The notes beneath the pieces are model-generated. The model did no database searches and had not been told where the DNA came from. It worked only from the letters and a program-made list of their open reading frames with translations. The position numbers were made by a program, and so were the translations under genes. Of a stretch of 64,000 bases of DNA, positions 45,636-53,129 are shown in pieces. The DNA is from CAVTQY01 sp963736975. Its GTDB lineage: Bacteria; Pseudomonadota; Alphaproteobacteria; Acetobacterales; Acetobacteraceae. The stretch lies in NCBI GenBank assembly GCA_963736975.1, contig CAVTQY010000003.1, forward strand, positions 62,001 to 126,000, written 5' to 3'. Every line of letters starts with the position of its first letter. Positions within the stretch are counted from its first letter, which is position 1.

Positions 45636-46547
45636 TCAGGGCCAGCGTACCTCGGGTGGCAGACTCATCAGGATCGCCTCGACATTGCCGCCGGTCCGCA
45701 GGCCGAACAGCGTGCCACGGTCGTAGAGCAGATTGAACTCCACATAGCGTCCGCGCCGAATCAACTGGTGCTCGCGGTCAGCCGGCGTGAAAGGTTGGTC
45801 CATCCGCCGGCGAACGATGCGGGGAAACACGTCGAGAAAGGCCTCTCCCACTTCGCGCGTGAAGGCGAAATCGGCTGCCGCGTCGCCACTGAAATGATGG
45901 TCGAAGAAAATACCGCCGGCCCCCCGCGGCTCGCCCCGGTGCGGCAGAAAGAAATAGCGGTCGCACCAGGCCTTGAACTCCGGATAGTAATTCGGGTCGT
46001 GGCGGTCGCAGGCGGCACGCAAGGCGGCGTGGAAATCGGCTGCGTCCTCCCGAGCCTGCGGGGTCTCGGGGCGCATCGGCGTGAGATCGCCGCCGCCGCC
46101 GAACCATCCTTTGGTGGTCAGCAGCATGCGGGTGTTCATATGCGCCGTCGGCACGTTGGGGTTCTGCATATGCGCCACCAGGCTGATGCCGCTAGCCCAG
46201 AAGCGCGGATTCTCGGCTGCGCCGGGGATCTGAGCGCGGAATTCCGGGGTAAATTCACCCCAGACAGTGGAGACGTTCACCCCCACCTTCTCGAATACGC
46301 GACCGCGCATCACGCTCATCACCCCGCCGCCGCCCCCCGGATCAAGTCCGGGGGCAGGCTCCGACCCGTTTTCCGTCGGCCTGACCCACGGCGTGGGCGC
46401 GAAGCGACCCGGCGGGCCGTCGGCACCAAAGGCATCCTCGATCGCCTCGAACGCGCCGCACAGGCGGTCGCGCAGTGCTTCGAACCAGGCCTGCGCCTGT
46501 GGCTTCAGCGCCGCATGGGGCGGGATGGGATGGGTGTCGGACGGCAT
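45636..46547 (-). CDS. hemF: Oxygen-dependent coproporphyrinogen III oxidase
   Basis: Converts coproporphyrinogen III to protoporphyrinogen IX in heme synthesis. Conserved blocks are GGGGVMSVMRGRVFEKVGVN, VPTAHMNTRMLLTTKGWFGG, DPNYYPEFKAWCDRYFFLPH and GRYVEFNLLYDRGTLFGLRT. Between TPWVRP and GGGG there is an extra stretch of about 14 residues (TENGSEPAPGLDPG) not found in typical HemF. It is encoded by a DNA palindrome (see the repeat at 46334). The rest is intact, so the enzyme is probably active. The ATG at 46547 is chosen over an upstream one by the family start. Confidence 0.93.
   Translation of the reverse strand: MPSDTHPIPPHAALKPQAQAWFEALRDRLCGAFEAIEDAFGADGPPGRFAPTPWVRPTENGSEPAPGLDPGGGGGVMSVMRGRVFEKVGVNVSTVWGEFTPEFRAQIPGAAENPRFWASGISLVAHMQNPNVPTAHMNTRMLLTTKGWFGGGGDLTPMRPETPQAREDAADFHAALRAACDRHDPNYYPEFKAWCDRYFFLPHRGEPRGAGGIFFDHHFSGDAAADFAFTREVGEAFLDVFPRIVRRRMDQPFTPADREHQLIRRGRYVEFNLLYDRGTLFGLRTGGNVEAILMSLPPEVRWP
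46334..46354. repeat. Palindromic element inside the hemF coding region
   Basis: CCCCCGG and CCGGGGG flank ATCAAGT. The reverse strand reads the CCGGACTTGATCCGG core familiar as a dispersed palindrome in alphaproteobacteria. It is read in frame and encodes PGLDPG within hemF. Confidence 0.75.
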
Positions 46548-46709
46548 CGGCACTTGTTCATACCGGCATGGCACGCTAGCCCTCGCACGCGGCGCCGGTC
46601 CCGGGCAAGTCGATCAAAGTCTTCCGGGGCCCCCTCACGCACATCGACTTGCCAGCCTTCTCCATGCGTTGCAAAAGCTGCATCGCACAAGCTGGGGGAT
46701 AAACAGGAT

Positions 46710-46726
46710 GGCTGACCCCGTCAGCC
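46710..46726 (+). promoter_or_regulatory. Leader hairpin upstream of petB
   Basis: GGCTGAC (46710-46716), a CCC loop and GTCAGCC (46720-46726) form a 7-base stem. It ends eight bases before the AAGGA ribosome site of petB. It may stabilise or regulate the pet mRNA; no protein site is claimed. Confidence 0.35.
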
Positions 46727-46744
46727 TGTGGATAAGGACGCACG

Positions 46745-48016
46745 ATGGCCGGTCTTCACAAGAGTCAATTCGAAAACCCGCTTCTCGCGTGGCTGGACTC
46801 GCGGCTGCCCCTCCCCACTCTGCTTTACAAAGAATACGCGGCATTCCCGACGCCGAAGAACTTCAACTATTTCTGGAACTTCGGCGCGCTGGCCGTGGTG
46901 ACAATGATCATCATGATCGCCACCGGCGTGTTCCTGGCGATGAACTACCAGCCGAATGTCGGCCTGGCCTTCGATTCCGTGCAGCACATCATGCGCGACG
47001 TGAATTACGGCTGGTTGATCCGCTACGTACACCAGAACGGCGCGTCGATGTTCTTCATCGTCACGTATATCCACATCCTGCGCGGGATGTATTATGGCTC
47101 CTACAAAGCGCCGCGGGAGTTGCTGTGGATCCTGGGGGTGGTGATCCTGCTGATCCTCATGGCGACCGCCTTCATGGGCTACGTGCTGCCCTGGGGACAG
47201 ATGTCGTACTGGGGCGCCACCGTCATCACCAACTTGTTCTCCGCCTTCCCGCTCATCGGCCATCCGATCGTCGCGTGGCTGTGGGGCGGCTACAGCGTCG
47301 ATAACCCGACGCTCAACCGCTTCTTCGCCCTGCATTACCTGCTGCCGTTCGTCCTGGTCGCCGTCGTGTTCCTGCACGTCTGGGCGCTGCACATCACCGG
47401 GTCGAACAACCCGCTGGGCATCGATGTGAAGAGCCCGCAGGATACCGTGCCGTTCCACCCGTACTACACGATCAAGGACAGTGTCGGCATCTGCGCCTTC
47501 CTGATCTTTTGGGCCGCTTTCGTCTTCTTCCTGCCCAACGCGCTGGGCGATCCGAACAATTTCATCGCCGCCAACCCGCTGCAGACGCCGAACGACATCG
47601 TGCCCGAGTGGTACTTCCTGCCGTTCTACGCCATGCTGCGCTCGGTCCCCGATAAGCTGGGCGGCGTCTGCGTCATGTTCGGCTCGATCCTGATCCTGTT
47701 CTTTCTGCCCTGGCTCGACACCAGCCGCGTCCGCAGCGCGCGTTTTCGCCCGATCTTCCGCCAGGTGATCTGGCTCTGGGTCGCCGCTACGATCGTTTTG
47801 GGGGTTGTCGGCGCGCACCAGCCGATCGGCATCTGGGTGCCGATCGGGCGGCTTTGCACACTGTATTACTACTTCCACTTCTTAGTGCTGCTGCCTCTGC
47901 TCGGCGTGCTGGAGCGGCCGTTGCCGCTGCCCGAGAGCATCAGCCGGGCGGTGCTCGGCGCAGGCGGAGGCGCCCTGCCCTCGGGTGCGGCCGCCAAGCC
48001 GATGGAGAAGGCGTGA
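46745..48016 (+). CDS. petB: Cytochrome b of the bc1 complex
   Basis: Membrane quinol-oxidising subunit of complex III, 423 residues, eight helices. The two bis-His heme sites are in the helix region around WLIRYVHQNGASMFFIVTYI and in FFALHYLLPFVLVAVVFLHV. The Qo-site motif is PEWYFLPFYAMLRSVPDKLG. GYVLPWGQMSYWGATVITNL is the cd-loop region. AAGGA precedes the ATG. Its stop overlaps the petC start by one base. The Rieske subunit gene (petA), usually first in this operon, is not upstream: only about 197 bases separate petB from divergent hemF. Confidence 0.96.
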   Translation: MAGLHKSQFENPLLAWLDSRLPLPTLLYKEYAAFPTPKNFNYFWNFGALAVVTMIIMIATGVFLAMNYQPNVGLAFDSVQHIMRDVNYGWLIRYVHQNGASMFFIVTYIHILRGMYYGSYKAPRELLWILGVVILLILMATAFMGYVLPWGQMSYWGATVITNLFSAFPLIGHPIVAWLWGGYSVDNPTLNRFFALHYLLPFVLVAVVFLHVWALHITGSNNPLGIDVKSPQDTVPFHPYYTIKDSVGICAFLIFWAAFVFFLPNALGDPNNFIAANPLQTPNDIVPEWYFLPFYAMLRSVPDKLGGVCVMFGSILILFFLPWLDTSRVRSARFRPIFRQVIWLWVAATIVLGVVGAHQPIGIWVPIGRLCTLYYYFHFLVLLPLLGVLERPLPLPESISRAVLGAGGGALPSGAAAKPMEKA

Positions 48017-48771
48017 TGCGCCGCACGCTGCTGGCAGCGCTTTGCACCGTGCTGTTGTCCATCGCCCCGGCGTTCGCACAAGAAGAACCGCCGCTGCCCA
48101 ATGAGAGCTGGAGCTTCAGCGGGATTTTCGGCGCCTACAATCTCGCAGCGGCGCAGCGCGGCTTCTGGGTTTATTTCAACATCTGTTCCACCTGCCATTC
48201 GATGAAGGAGCTGCATTACCGCGACCTCGCCGGGATCGGTCTGAGCGAGGCGCAGATCAAGGCAATCGCGGCTTCGGTGCAGGTGCCGAAAGGCGTGAAC
48301 GACCAGGGTCAGCCGATCGAAGGTCCGGCGATGCCAGCCGATCAGTTCCGCTCACCCTTTCCCAACGAAGAGGCTGCCCGCGCCGCGCTGAACGGCGCGC
48401 TGCCGCCTGATCTGTCGCTGATCGTGAATGCGCGCGAGGGGCACGCGGACTACGTCTATGGAATCCTGACCGGCTTCACCAAGGCGCCGGCCAATTTCGA
48501 GGTGCCGGCCGGCAAATACTACAATGAGTATTTTCCGGGCCACCTGATCGCGATGCCGCCGCCGCTGCACGACGATGCGGTGACCTATGCCGACGGCACC
48601 AAGGCGACGGTGCCGCAGATGGCGCATGACGTGGTGACGTTCCTGACCTGGACCGCCAATCCGGAAATGGTGGAGCGCAAGCAGATGGGGGTCCGCGTCA
48701 TTCTGTTTCTGCTGCTGATGGTGGGGCTGACCTACGCGATGAAACGCAAGGTCTGGTCCGACCAGCACTGA
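48016..48771 (+). CDS. petC: Cytochrome c1 of the bc1 complex
   Basis: Membrane-anchored periplasmic c-type cytochrome, 251 residues. Signal peptide MRRTLLAALCTVLLSIAPAF, heme-binding ICSTCHSMKELHYRDL and the axial-Met region in HLIAMPPPLHDDAVTY are present. The C-terminal anchor is QMGVRVILFLLLMVGLTYAM. FPNEEAARAALNGALPPDLS is the usual c1 block. It passes electrons from the Rieske protein to cytochrome c. Coupled to petB by TGATG. Confidence 0.96.
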   Translation: MRRTLLAALCTVLLSIAPAFAQEEPPLPNESWSFSGIFGAYNLAAAQRGFWVYFNICSTCHSMKELHYRDLAGIGLSEAQIKAIAASVQVPKGVNDQGQPIEGPAMPADQFRSPFPNEEAARAALNGALPPDLSLIVNAREGHADYVYGILTGFTKAPANFEVPAGKYYNEYFPGHLIAMPPPLHDDAVTYADGTKATVPQMAHDVVTFLTWTANPEMVERKQMGVRVILFLLLMVGLTYAMKRKVWSDQH

Positions 48772-48787
48772 TGCCCTCACCCGCCGC

Positions 48788-48827
48788 GGTGTGCGCGGCG
48801 ACCTCTCCCGCAGATAGCGGGAGAGGT
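48788..48827. repeat. REP-like double hairpin between petC and mtnP
   Basis: A GC-rich CGCCGC/GCGGCG stem is followed by ACCTCTCCCGC/GCGGGAGAGGT at 48801-48827. The second arms match those at 30969-30993 exactly. The GGAGGGG ribosome site of mtnP lies just past the hairpin. Confidence 0.8.
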
Positions 48828-48838
48828 GGAGGGGATTG

Positions 48839-49726
48839 ATGTCACACGGAACCGTAGAACCGGCTATCGGGATCATCGGCGGCTCCGGCCTCTATGACAT
48901 CGAAGGACTCGAAGACCCGACCTGGCAGCAGGTCGAGACGCCCTGGGGAACGCCATCCGACGCCCTGCTGTCTGGACGGCTTGCCGGCGTGCGCTGCGTG
49001 TTCCTGCCGCGCCATGGCCGGGGCCATCCGTTATCGCCCACTCATCTCGATTACCGCGCCAATATCGACGCGTTGAAACGCTCGGGCGTCACCGACATCG
49101 TGTCGCTTTCGGCGGTGGGCAGCCTGAAGGCCGCGCTGTCACCGGGCCACTTCGTCATCGTCGATCAGTTCATCGATCGGACTTTCGCCCGACAGAAGAG
49201 TTTCTTCGGCGAGGGTGTGGTTGCGCATGTGTCGATGGCTCACCCGGTCTGCGGCCGGCTGGGACACGCTCTGGCGCAGGCGGCCGATAAGCTCGGGTTG
49301 CCGGTCGTCCGCGGGGGTACGTATCTGGTCATGGAAGGCCCGCAATTCTCGACCAAGGCGGAAAGCGAGCTCTACAGAAGCTGGGGCTGCAGCGTTATCG
49401 GCATGACCAACATGCCGGAAGCCAAACTCGCCCGCGAGGCCGAGCTCTGCTACGCCACGGTCGCCATGGTGACGGATTTCGACTGCTGGCACCCCGATCA
49501 TGATCACGTCACCGTCCAGACGGTGGTGAAAGTCCTGCTCGCCAATGCGGATAAAGCGCGTGCGCTCGTGCGGGAAGCAATGCCCATGTTGGGCGGCACG
49601 CGGCCGCTTTGCCCGTGCGGCTGCGACCGCGCACTCGACAATGCGGTGATCACAGCGGCGCATATGCGCGATCCGGCACTGGTCGCCAAGCTGGACTCGG
49701 TTGCCGGGCGCGTGTTGCGCAGCTGA
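48839..49726 (+). CDS. mtnP: S-methyl-5'-thioadenosine phosphorylase
   Basis: Splits methylthioadenosine to adenine and methylthioribose-1-phosphate in methionine salvage. It is 295 residues of the purine nucleoside phosphorylase fold. IGIIGGSGLYDIEGL holds the phosphate loop, LPRHGRGHPLSPTHLDYRAN is the MTAP hallmark, and EGPQFSTKAESELYRSWG and GMTNMPEAKLAREAELCYA bind the substrate. DFDCWHPDHDHVT is the base-binding loop. The ATG at 48839 follows GGAGGGG. It lies after petC as in related genomes. Confidence 0.95.
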   Translation: MSHGTVEPAIGIIGGSGLYDIEGLEDPTWQQVETPWGTPSDALLSGRLAGVRCVFLPRHGRGHPLSPTHLDYRANIDALKRSGVTDIVSLSAVGSLKAALSPGHFVIVDQFIDRTFARQKSFFGEGVVAHVSMAHPVCGRLGHALAQAADKLGLPVVRGGTYLVMEGPQFSTKAESELYRSWGCSVIGMTNMPEAKLAREAELCYATVAMVTDFDCWHPDHDHVTVQTVVKVLLANADKARALVREAMPMLGGTRPLCPCGCDRALDNAVITAAHMRDPALVAKLDSVAGRVLRS

Positions 49727-49747
49727 ACTTCGATGCGAAGAGGGCGA

Positions 49748-50413
49748 ATGAGCCACGAGCGATGGATTGCGGTGGACGAATACATCGCCGGGCGGCTCAT
49801 CCCTTCGGATGACACTCTCGATGCGGTGCTCGCAGCCAATGCGGCAGCCGGATTGCCGGCGATCGATGTCTCGCCATTGCAGGGGAAGTTCCTGCGGCTC
49901 CTGGCTCGCATTGCCGGAGTACGTAAGGTTCTCGAGATCGGCACGCTGGGCGGTTACTCGACAATCTGGTTAGCGCGCGCTCTCCCCGCCGATGGGATCG
50001 TGGTGACGCTGGAAGCCAACCGGCATCATGCCGCTGTCGCCCGGTCAAACTTCGCCCAGGCCGGACTTGCAGAGCGCATCGATCTGCGAGAGGGACCGGC
50101 GCTCGAGACCTTGCCGGCGCTCGAGGCCGAAGATGTCGGCCCGTTCGATCTGGTCTTCATCGACGCGGACAAGCCAAGCAATCCCCACTACCTTGCCTGG
50201 GCGATCCGGCTGGGGCGACCGGGCACCATCATCATCAGCGACAACGTCGTGCGCGACGGGGCCATTCTGGAGTCGGACAGTGATGATCCTACTGTCCGGG
50301 GCATCCGCCGCTTCTTCGATCTGTTAGCAGGCGAGCAGCGCTTGAGCGCAACCGCAATCCAGACGGTCGGCAGCAAGGGATGGGATGGCTTCGCCCTTGC
50401 TGTTCTCGGCTGA
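49748..50413 (+). CDS. Class I O-methyltransferase (caffeoyl-CoA OMT-like)
   Basis: SAM-dependent methyltransferase of 221 residues. The glycine-rich SAM motif is RKVLEIGTLGGYSTIWLARA near residue 60; the acidic ribose contact is VVTLEANRHHAAVA; the metal-binding DLVFIDADKPSNPHYL and ISDNVVRDG follow. This matches the metal-dependent catechol/caffeoyl-CoA type in fold; the bacterial substrate is unknown. AGAGGG lies before the ATG at 49748. It may share the mtnP transcript. Confidence 0.9.
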   Translation: MSHERWIAVDEYIAGRLIPSDDTLDAVLAANAAAGLPAIDVSPLQGKFLRLLARIAGVRKVLEIGTLGGYSTIWLARALPADGIVVTLEANRHHAAVARSNFAQAGLAERIDLREGPALETLPALEAEDVGPFDLVFIDADKPSNPHYLAWAIRLGRPGTIIISDNVVRDGAILESDSDDPTVRGIRRFFDLLAGEQRLSATAIQTVGSKGWDGFALAVLG

Positions 50414-50437
50414 AGACTTAGCTCGCTGCCTTCGCAA

Positions 50438-51085
50438 CTAGTTCCCGGCAGTGCTGCTGTCGCCGGTCAGGCTCTCGGTGGTTTTCACCGCGGCTTGTCT
50501 TTGCTGCGGGGAAACGTCAGCCGCACCGGCACCAAGCTTCACGGTGCCGTTCGGCTGCGGTACTGCGATCGGCTTCACTTCGACGCTAGCGACCCCGTGA
50601 TGCTTCATGTCGAGCTGGGATGCCACTTTCGGGCTCACGTCGAGCACACGCCCATCCACATGGGGTCCCCGATCCTGAACGGTAACGGTTGCCGATTTGC
50701 CGGTGTTGAGATTGACAATCTTGGCGGTCGTGCCGAGCGGCAGGGTCTTGCTGGCAGCCACGCTGGCGGTCGGGCTGAACCGCTCTCCGTTGGCCATCTT
50801 CTTTCCATCGAAATGATCGGCATAATAGGACGCCTTGCCGGTTTCATTCCGGCCGGAATGATCGACCGGCGGATGCTCGCTGCGCGGTACCGGAACCGGT
50901 GGGAGCTGGTTCAGCTTCGCGGCTTCCTGCACGGCTGCGTTCACGACCGGGGCGGGCGGCGCCGGTGCTGGGCCTGCCTGTTTCACCTGCGGTTTGTTGC
51001 ACGCCGCCACCGCGCCGAGCATACAGAGGCTCGCCACGGGCAATAGGCGGACCGCTGCAAACGGCAAAAACCACGCCCTCCGCAT
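50438..51085 (-). CDS. rlpA: RlpA-family septal ring lipoprotein
   Basis: A 215-residue predicted lipoprotein. The signal MRRAWFLPFAAVRLLPVASL is followed by CMLGAVAAC, a lipobox. A Pro-rich linker leads to the double-psi beta-barrel: GKASYYADHFDGKKMANGER, LPLGTTAKIVNLNTGKSATV and VQDRGPHVDGRVLDVSPKVA with the catalytic-type Asp. RlpA proteins act as lytic transglycosylases at the septum in some bacteria. The C-terminal SPOR domain of long RlpAs is absent. ATG at 51085 or TTG three codons upstream. Confidence 0.88.
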   Translation of the reverse strand: MRRAWFLPFAAVRLLPVASLCMLGAVAACNKPQVKQAGPAPAPPAPVVNAAVQEAAKLNQLPPVPVPRSEHPPVDHSGRNETGKASYYADHFDGKKMANGERFSPTASVAASKTLPLGTTAKIVNLNTGKSATVTVQDRGPHVDGRVLDVSPKVASQLDMKHHGVASVEVKPIAVPQPNGTVKLGAGAADVSPQQRQAAVKTTESLTGDSSTAGN

Positions 51086-51090
51086 GTCGC

Positions 51091-51156
51091 TCAACCGGCG
51101 GTGGAGGCGGAGAGCGTGTGTCCATCGGCGGCCTTCAGCTCGATGGTGCTACCCAT
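51091..51156 (-). pseudogene. Dienelactone hydrolase N-terminal fragment
   Basis: Only 21 codons: MGSTIELKAADGHTLSAS, then TAG and a stop. This matches the first residues of dienelactone hydrolase family proteins (IELKAxDGHxLSAY) and nothing of the rest remains. It may be the scar of a deleted gene. Short length limits confidence. Confidence 0.4.
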
Positions 51157-51219
51157 GGGCTTTTTTCCTCCGGTTGGGTCGAGGGGCGCCAAGATGCAGT
51201 GATCGGGTGGATGGTCAAG

Positions 51220-51536
51220 TCACGCGCGGACGGGTCCGCCAAGCTCCATTGGGCGACAATGCGTGCAAGCCGCTGCATCTACCAAGCGGCGCCTGCGATC
51301 ATCGACGCGGGTCATGGCCTCGGCCAGCGCCATCGCGGCGCGCTCAGCGTCCGAGAAATAGGGTGCATCACGCCACGCGGCGACGGTGAACACGCGTTCG
51401 TCAGTCTCGCTGGCCCCCTTCGCATGCTTGACGCCGCCATCGACGCAAGGGCTGCAGCCATTGATCTGGCTGGCGCGCAGATGAGCCAAATGGAGGATTT
51501 CGGGCGCCGTCCCGACTTCCAACCGGCGTCGATAGA
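51220..51536 (-). pseudogene. Carboxymuconolactone decarboxylase/AhpD-family remnant
   Basis: The middle of an AhpD-like protein is present: EILHLAHLRASQINGCSPCV with the CxxC, then VDGGVKHAKGASETDERVFT and AAWRDAPYFSDAERAAMALA. The normal first 20 or so residues are missing at the rppH junction, and after TRVDD the family sequence is lost before a stop at 51220. There is no proper start codon. I read it as a truncated gene. Confidence 0.6.
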
Positions 51537-52026
51537 TTACCTTCGCGACGCGAACCGCGCGAACGACCGCGTCAGAACGTCGTAAATGTCTCGCTTGAAA
51601 CCGATAGCCAGCGCCGGGAGTTCCTTGAGTTCGACCCAGCGCCACGCATCGAATTCCGGATGTGGATCCAGATCGAGCCGGATATCCGCATCTGCCCCGG
51701 AAAAACGGAGCGCGAACCACCGCTGGCGCTGACCACGAAAGCGCCCCCCCAACGCCACTCCCACCAAATAGGGCGGCAGATCGTAGGTCAGCCATTCGGG
51801 ATGCTCGCCGATGATTTCCGCCCGGTCGGTACCCGACCTCCTCGGCCAGCTCGCGCAATACGGCCGAGCGTGGGTCCTCGCCCGGGTCGATGCCGCCCTG
51901 CGGGAGCTGCCAGCCACCCGGCGGTCCCTCCACGTCCGGCAGATCCGCCCGTCTTGCCACGAAGACCAGCCCGTTGCGATTGAACAGCACCGCGCCGACA
52001 TTCGGCCGATACGGCAGTTCGCTCAT
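51537..52026 (-). pseudogene. rppH: RNA pyrophosphohydrolase (Nudix), frameshifted
   Basis: Removes pyrophosphate from mRNA 5' ends to start decay. MSELPYRPNVGAVLFNRNGL is the N-terminus and the Nudix box, starting GGIDPGEDPRSAVLREL and ending AEEVG, is intact. The frame breaks right after AEEVG, in a CCC run (plus strand) at 51832-51834. The tail then reads TDRAEIIGEHPEWLTYDLPP and WRWVELKELPALAIGFKRDI in another frame to 51537. Dropping one base restores a normal 160-residue RppH. The start overlaps the upstream deacetylase stop. This gene is rarely lost, so a consensus error is a strong alternative. Confidence 0.8.
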
Positions 52027-53129
52027 TGCCCGGCGACGGTGGCCGCGGGCGGCGCGGCAAGCGCGCTGACCGGTGCGAGCGCCAAGCCTTTCGCGTCCAA
52101 TTCGTTCGCCCAGGCCGCGATTCGCTCGATCGTCGCCGGCCGTGGCGCTCCGGCGAGCCCGAGCGCACTGCCTTTCTCCGCGGCGATGCGGTCGAGTTCG
52201 GCGAGTTTCGCCCCGATCGAGGCGGCGTCGTCAGGCTCGTCGATCACGACATCAACCACGCGCGACCAGACGAACGGCAGCCGTTTGGCACCGGGTCGCG
52301 GATCGACATAGAGCAGCCCGGCCGCGGCCAGTGTCCGCAGGACCGGGGTCATATCGTCCGCCACCGCGGCCAGGCGCTCGCCGCGGGTCAGGCCAAGTGC
52401 GCCGGTCGCCCCGACATAGCCCTGAAAGCGCGACATCACCCACTCGAGCTGCCGGGCATTTGCTTCGGGCGCCGCCCGCGTGGTCAGTGCGTGCGGGCCG
52501 GGGTCGTTCAACGGGTATTGCGGCGGCTCCATCGGAATCGACAGCAGATACTCGTGTTCCGACAGCCTGGCCTGGGCCAGCAGCGGTTCGATCGAGCGGG
52601 CGTACGGCGAAACGGCCAATGTCACACCGCCGGGGAGCAGCCGGATGGCCTGCTCACTCGCCCCCCGATCGAGCCCGATACCCGCCAGAAGCAAGCCGAC
52701 GCGCGGGCGGCGGCTGCTCGGATCAAACCCGGCCGCATAGAGTTGCATTGGCTTGCGGCCATCATCGGCGATCCGCGGCAGCTTTCGGCCTGGCTCGTCC
52801 GGCGCCGGTTGCAAGAGGGCAGGGTCGGGATCGGTGACTGGCCCCGGCGTATTGCGCCCAGGACCGCCCGGCGGCGGTGTCGTCTGCGCAGCCGGGTGAA
52901 GTACGACAGTCGGTGGAATTGCCGGCGCCGCACCAGGCAACGGCGCCCGCTGCTGAGACGGGTGCAGTGGTGGAGGTACCGGCCCGAGGAGCTGCAGCGT
53001 CCCGCCCCCGATCGCCAGAGCAACCAGGATTACGCCCCAGAACACTCCCAGTGATCGCCACCCAGGGGCGCGCCCCGCCCACGGGGCGAGGCGCAGGCCA
53101 TGGTCGGCGACAAGCGGCCGGTCAGCCAC
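52023..53129 (-). CDS. Divergent polysaccharide deacetylase family protein (YibQ-like)
   Basis: A 368-residue envelope protein. It has one N-terminal transmembrane helix (LGVFWGVILVALAIGGGTLQ), a long Pro-rich periplasmic linker (about residues 50-130) and a C-terminal NodB-like barrel of the divergent type (RPRVGLLLAGIGLDRGASEQ, EYLLSIPMEPPQYPLNDPGP, GLLYVDPRPGAKRLPFVWSR). Members usually lie between ctpA and rppH, as here, and are linked with EnvC/CtpA function; the substrate is unknown. It overlaps ctpA by eight bases. Confidence 0.88.
   Translation of the reverse strand: MADRPLVADHGLRLAPWAGRAPGWRSLGVFWGVILVALAIGGGTLQLLGPVPPPLHPSQQRAPLPGAAPAIPPTVVLHPAAQTTPPPGGPGRNTPGPVTDPDPALLQPAPDEPGRKLPRIADDGRKPMQLYAAGFDPSSRRPRVGLLLAGIGLDRGASEQAIRLLPGGVTLAVSPYARSIEPLLAQARLSEHEYLLSIPMEPPQYPLNDPGPHALTTRAAPEANARQLEWVMSRFQGYVGATGALGLTRGERLAAVADDMTPVLRTLAAAGLLYVDPRPGAKRLPFVWSRVVDVVIDEPDDAASIGAKLAELDRIAAEKGSALGLAGAPRPATIERIAAWANELDAKGLALAPVSALAAPPAATVAGQ

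Noticed and set aside
46505..46690. Small minus-strand gene between hemF and petB
   Set aside because: A TTG start, no family match and overlap with the start of hemF; it looks like chance.
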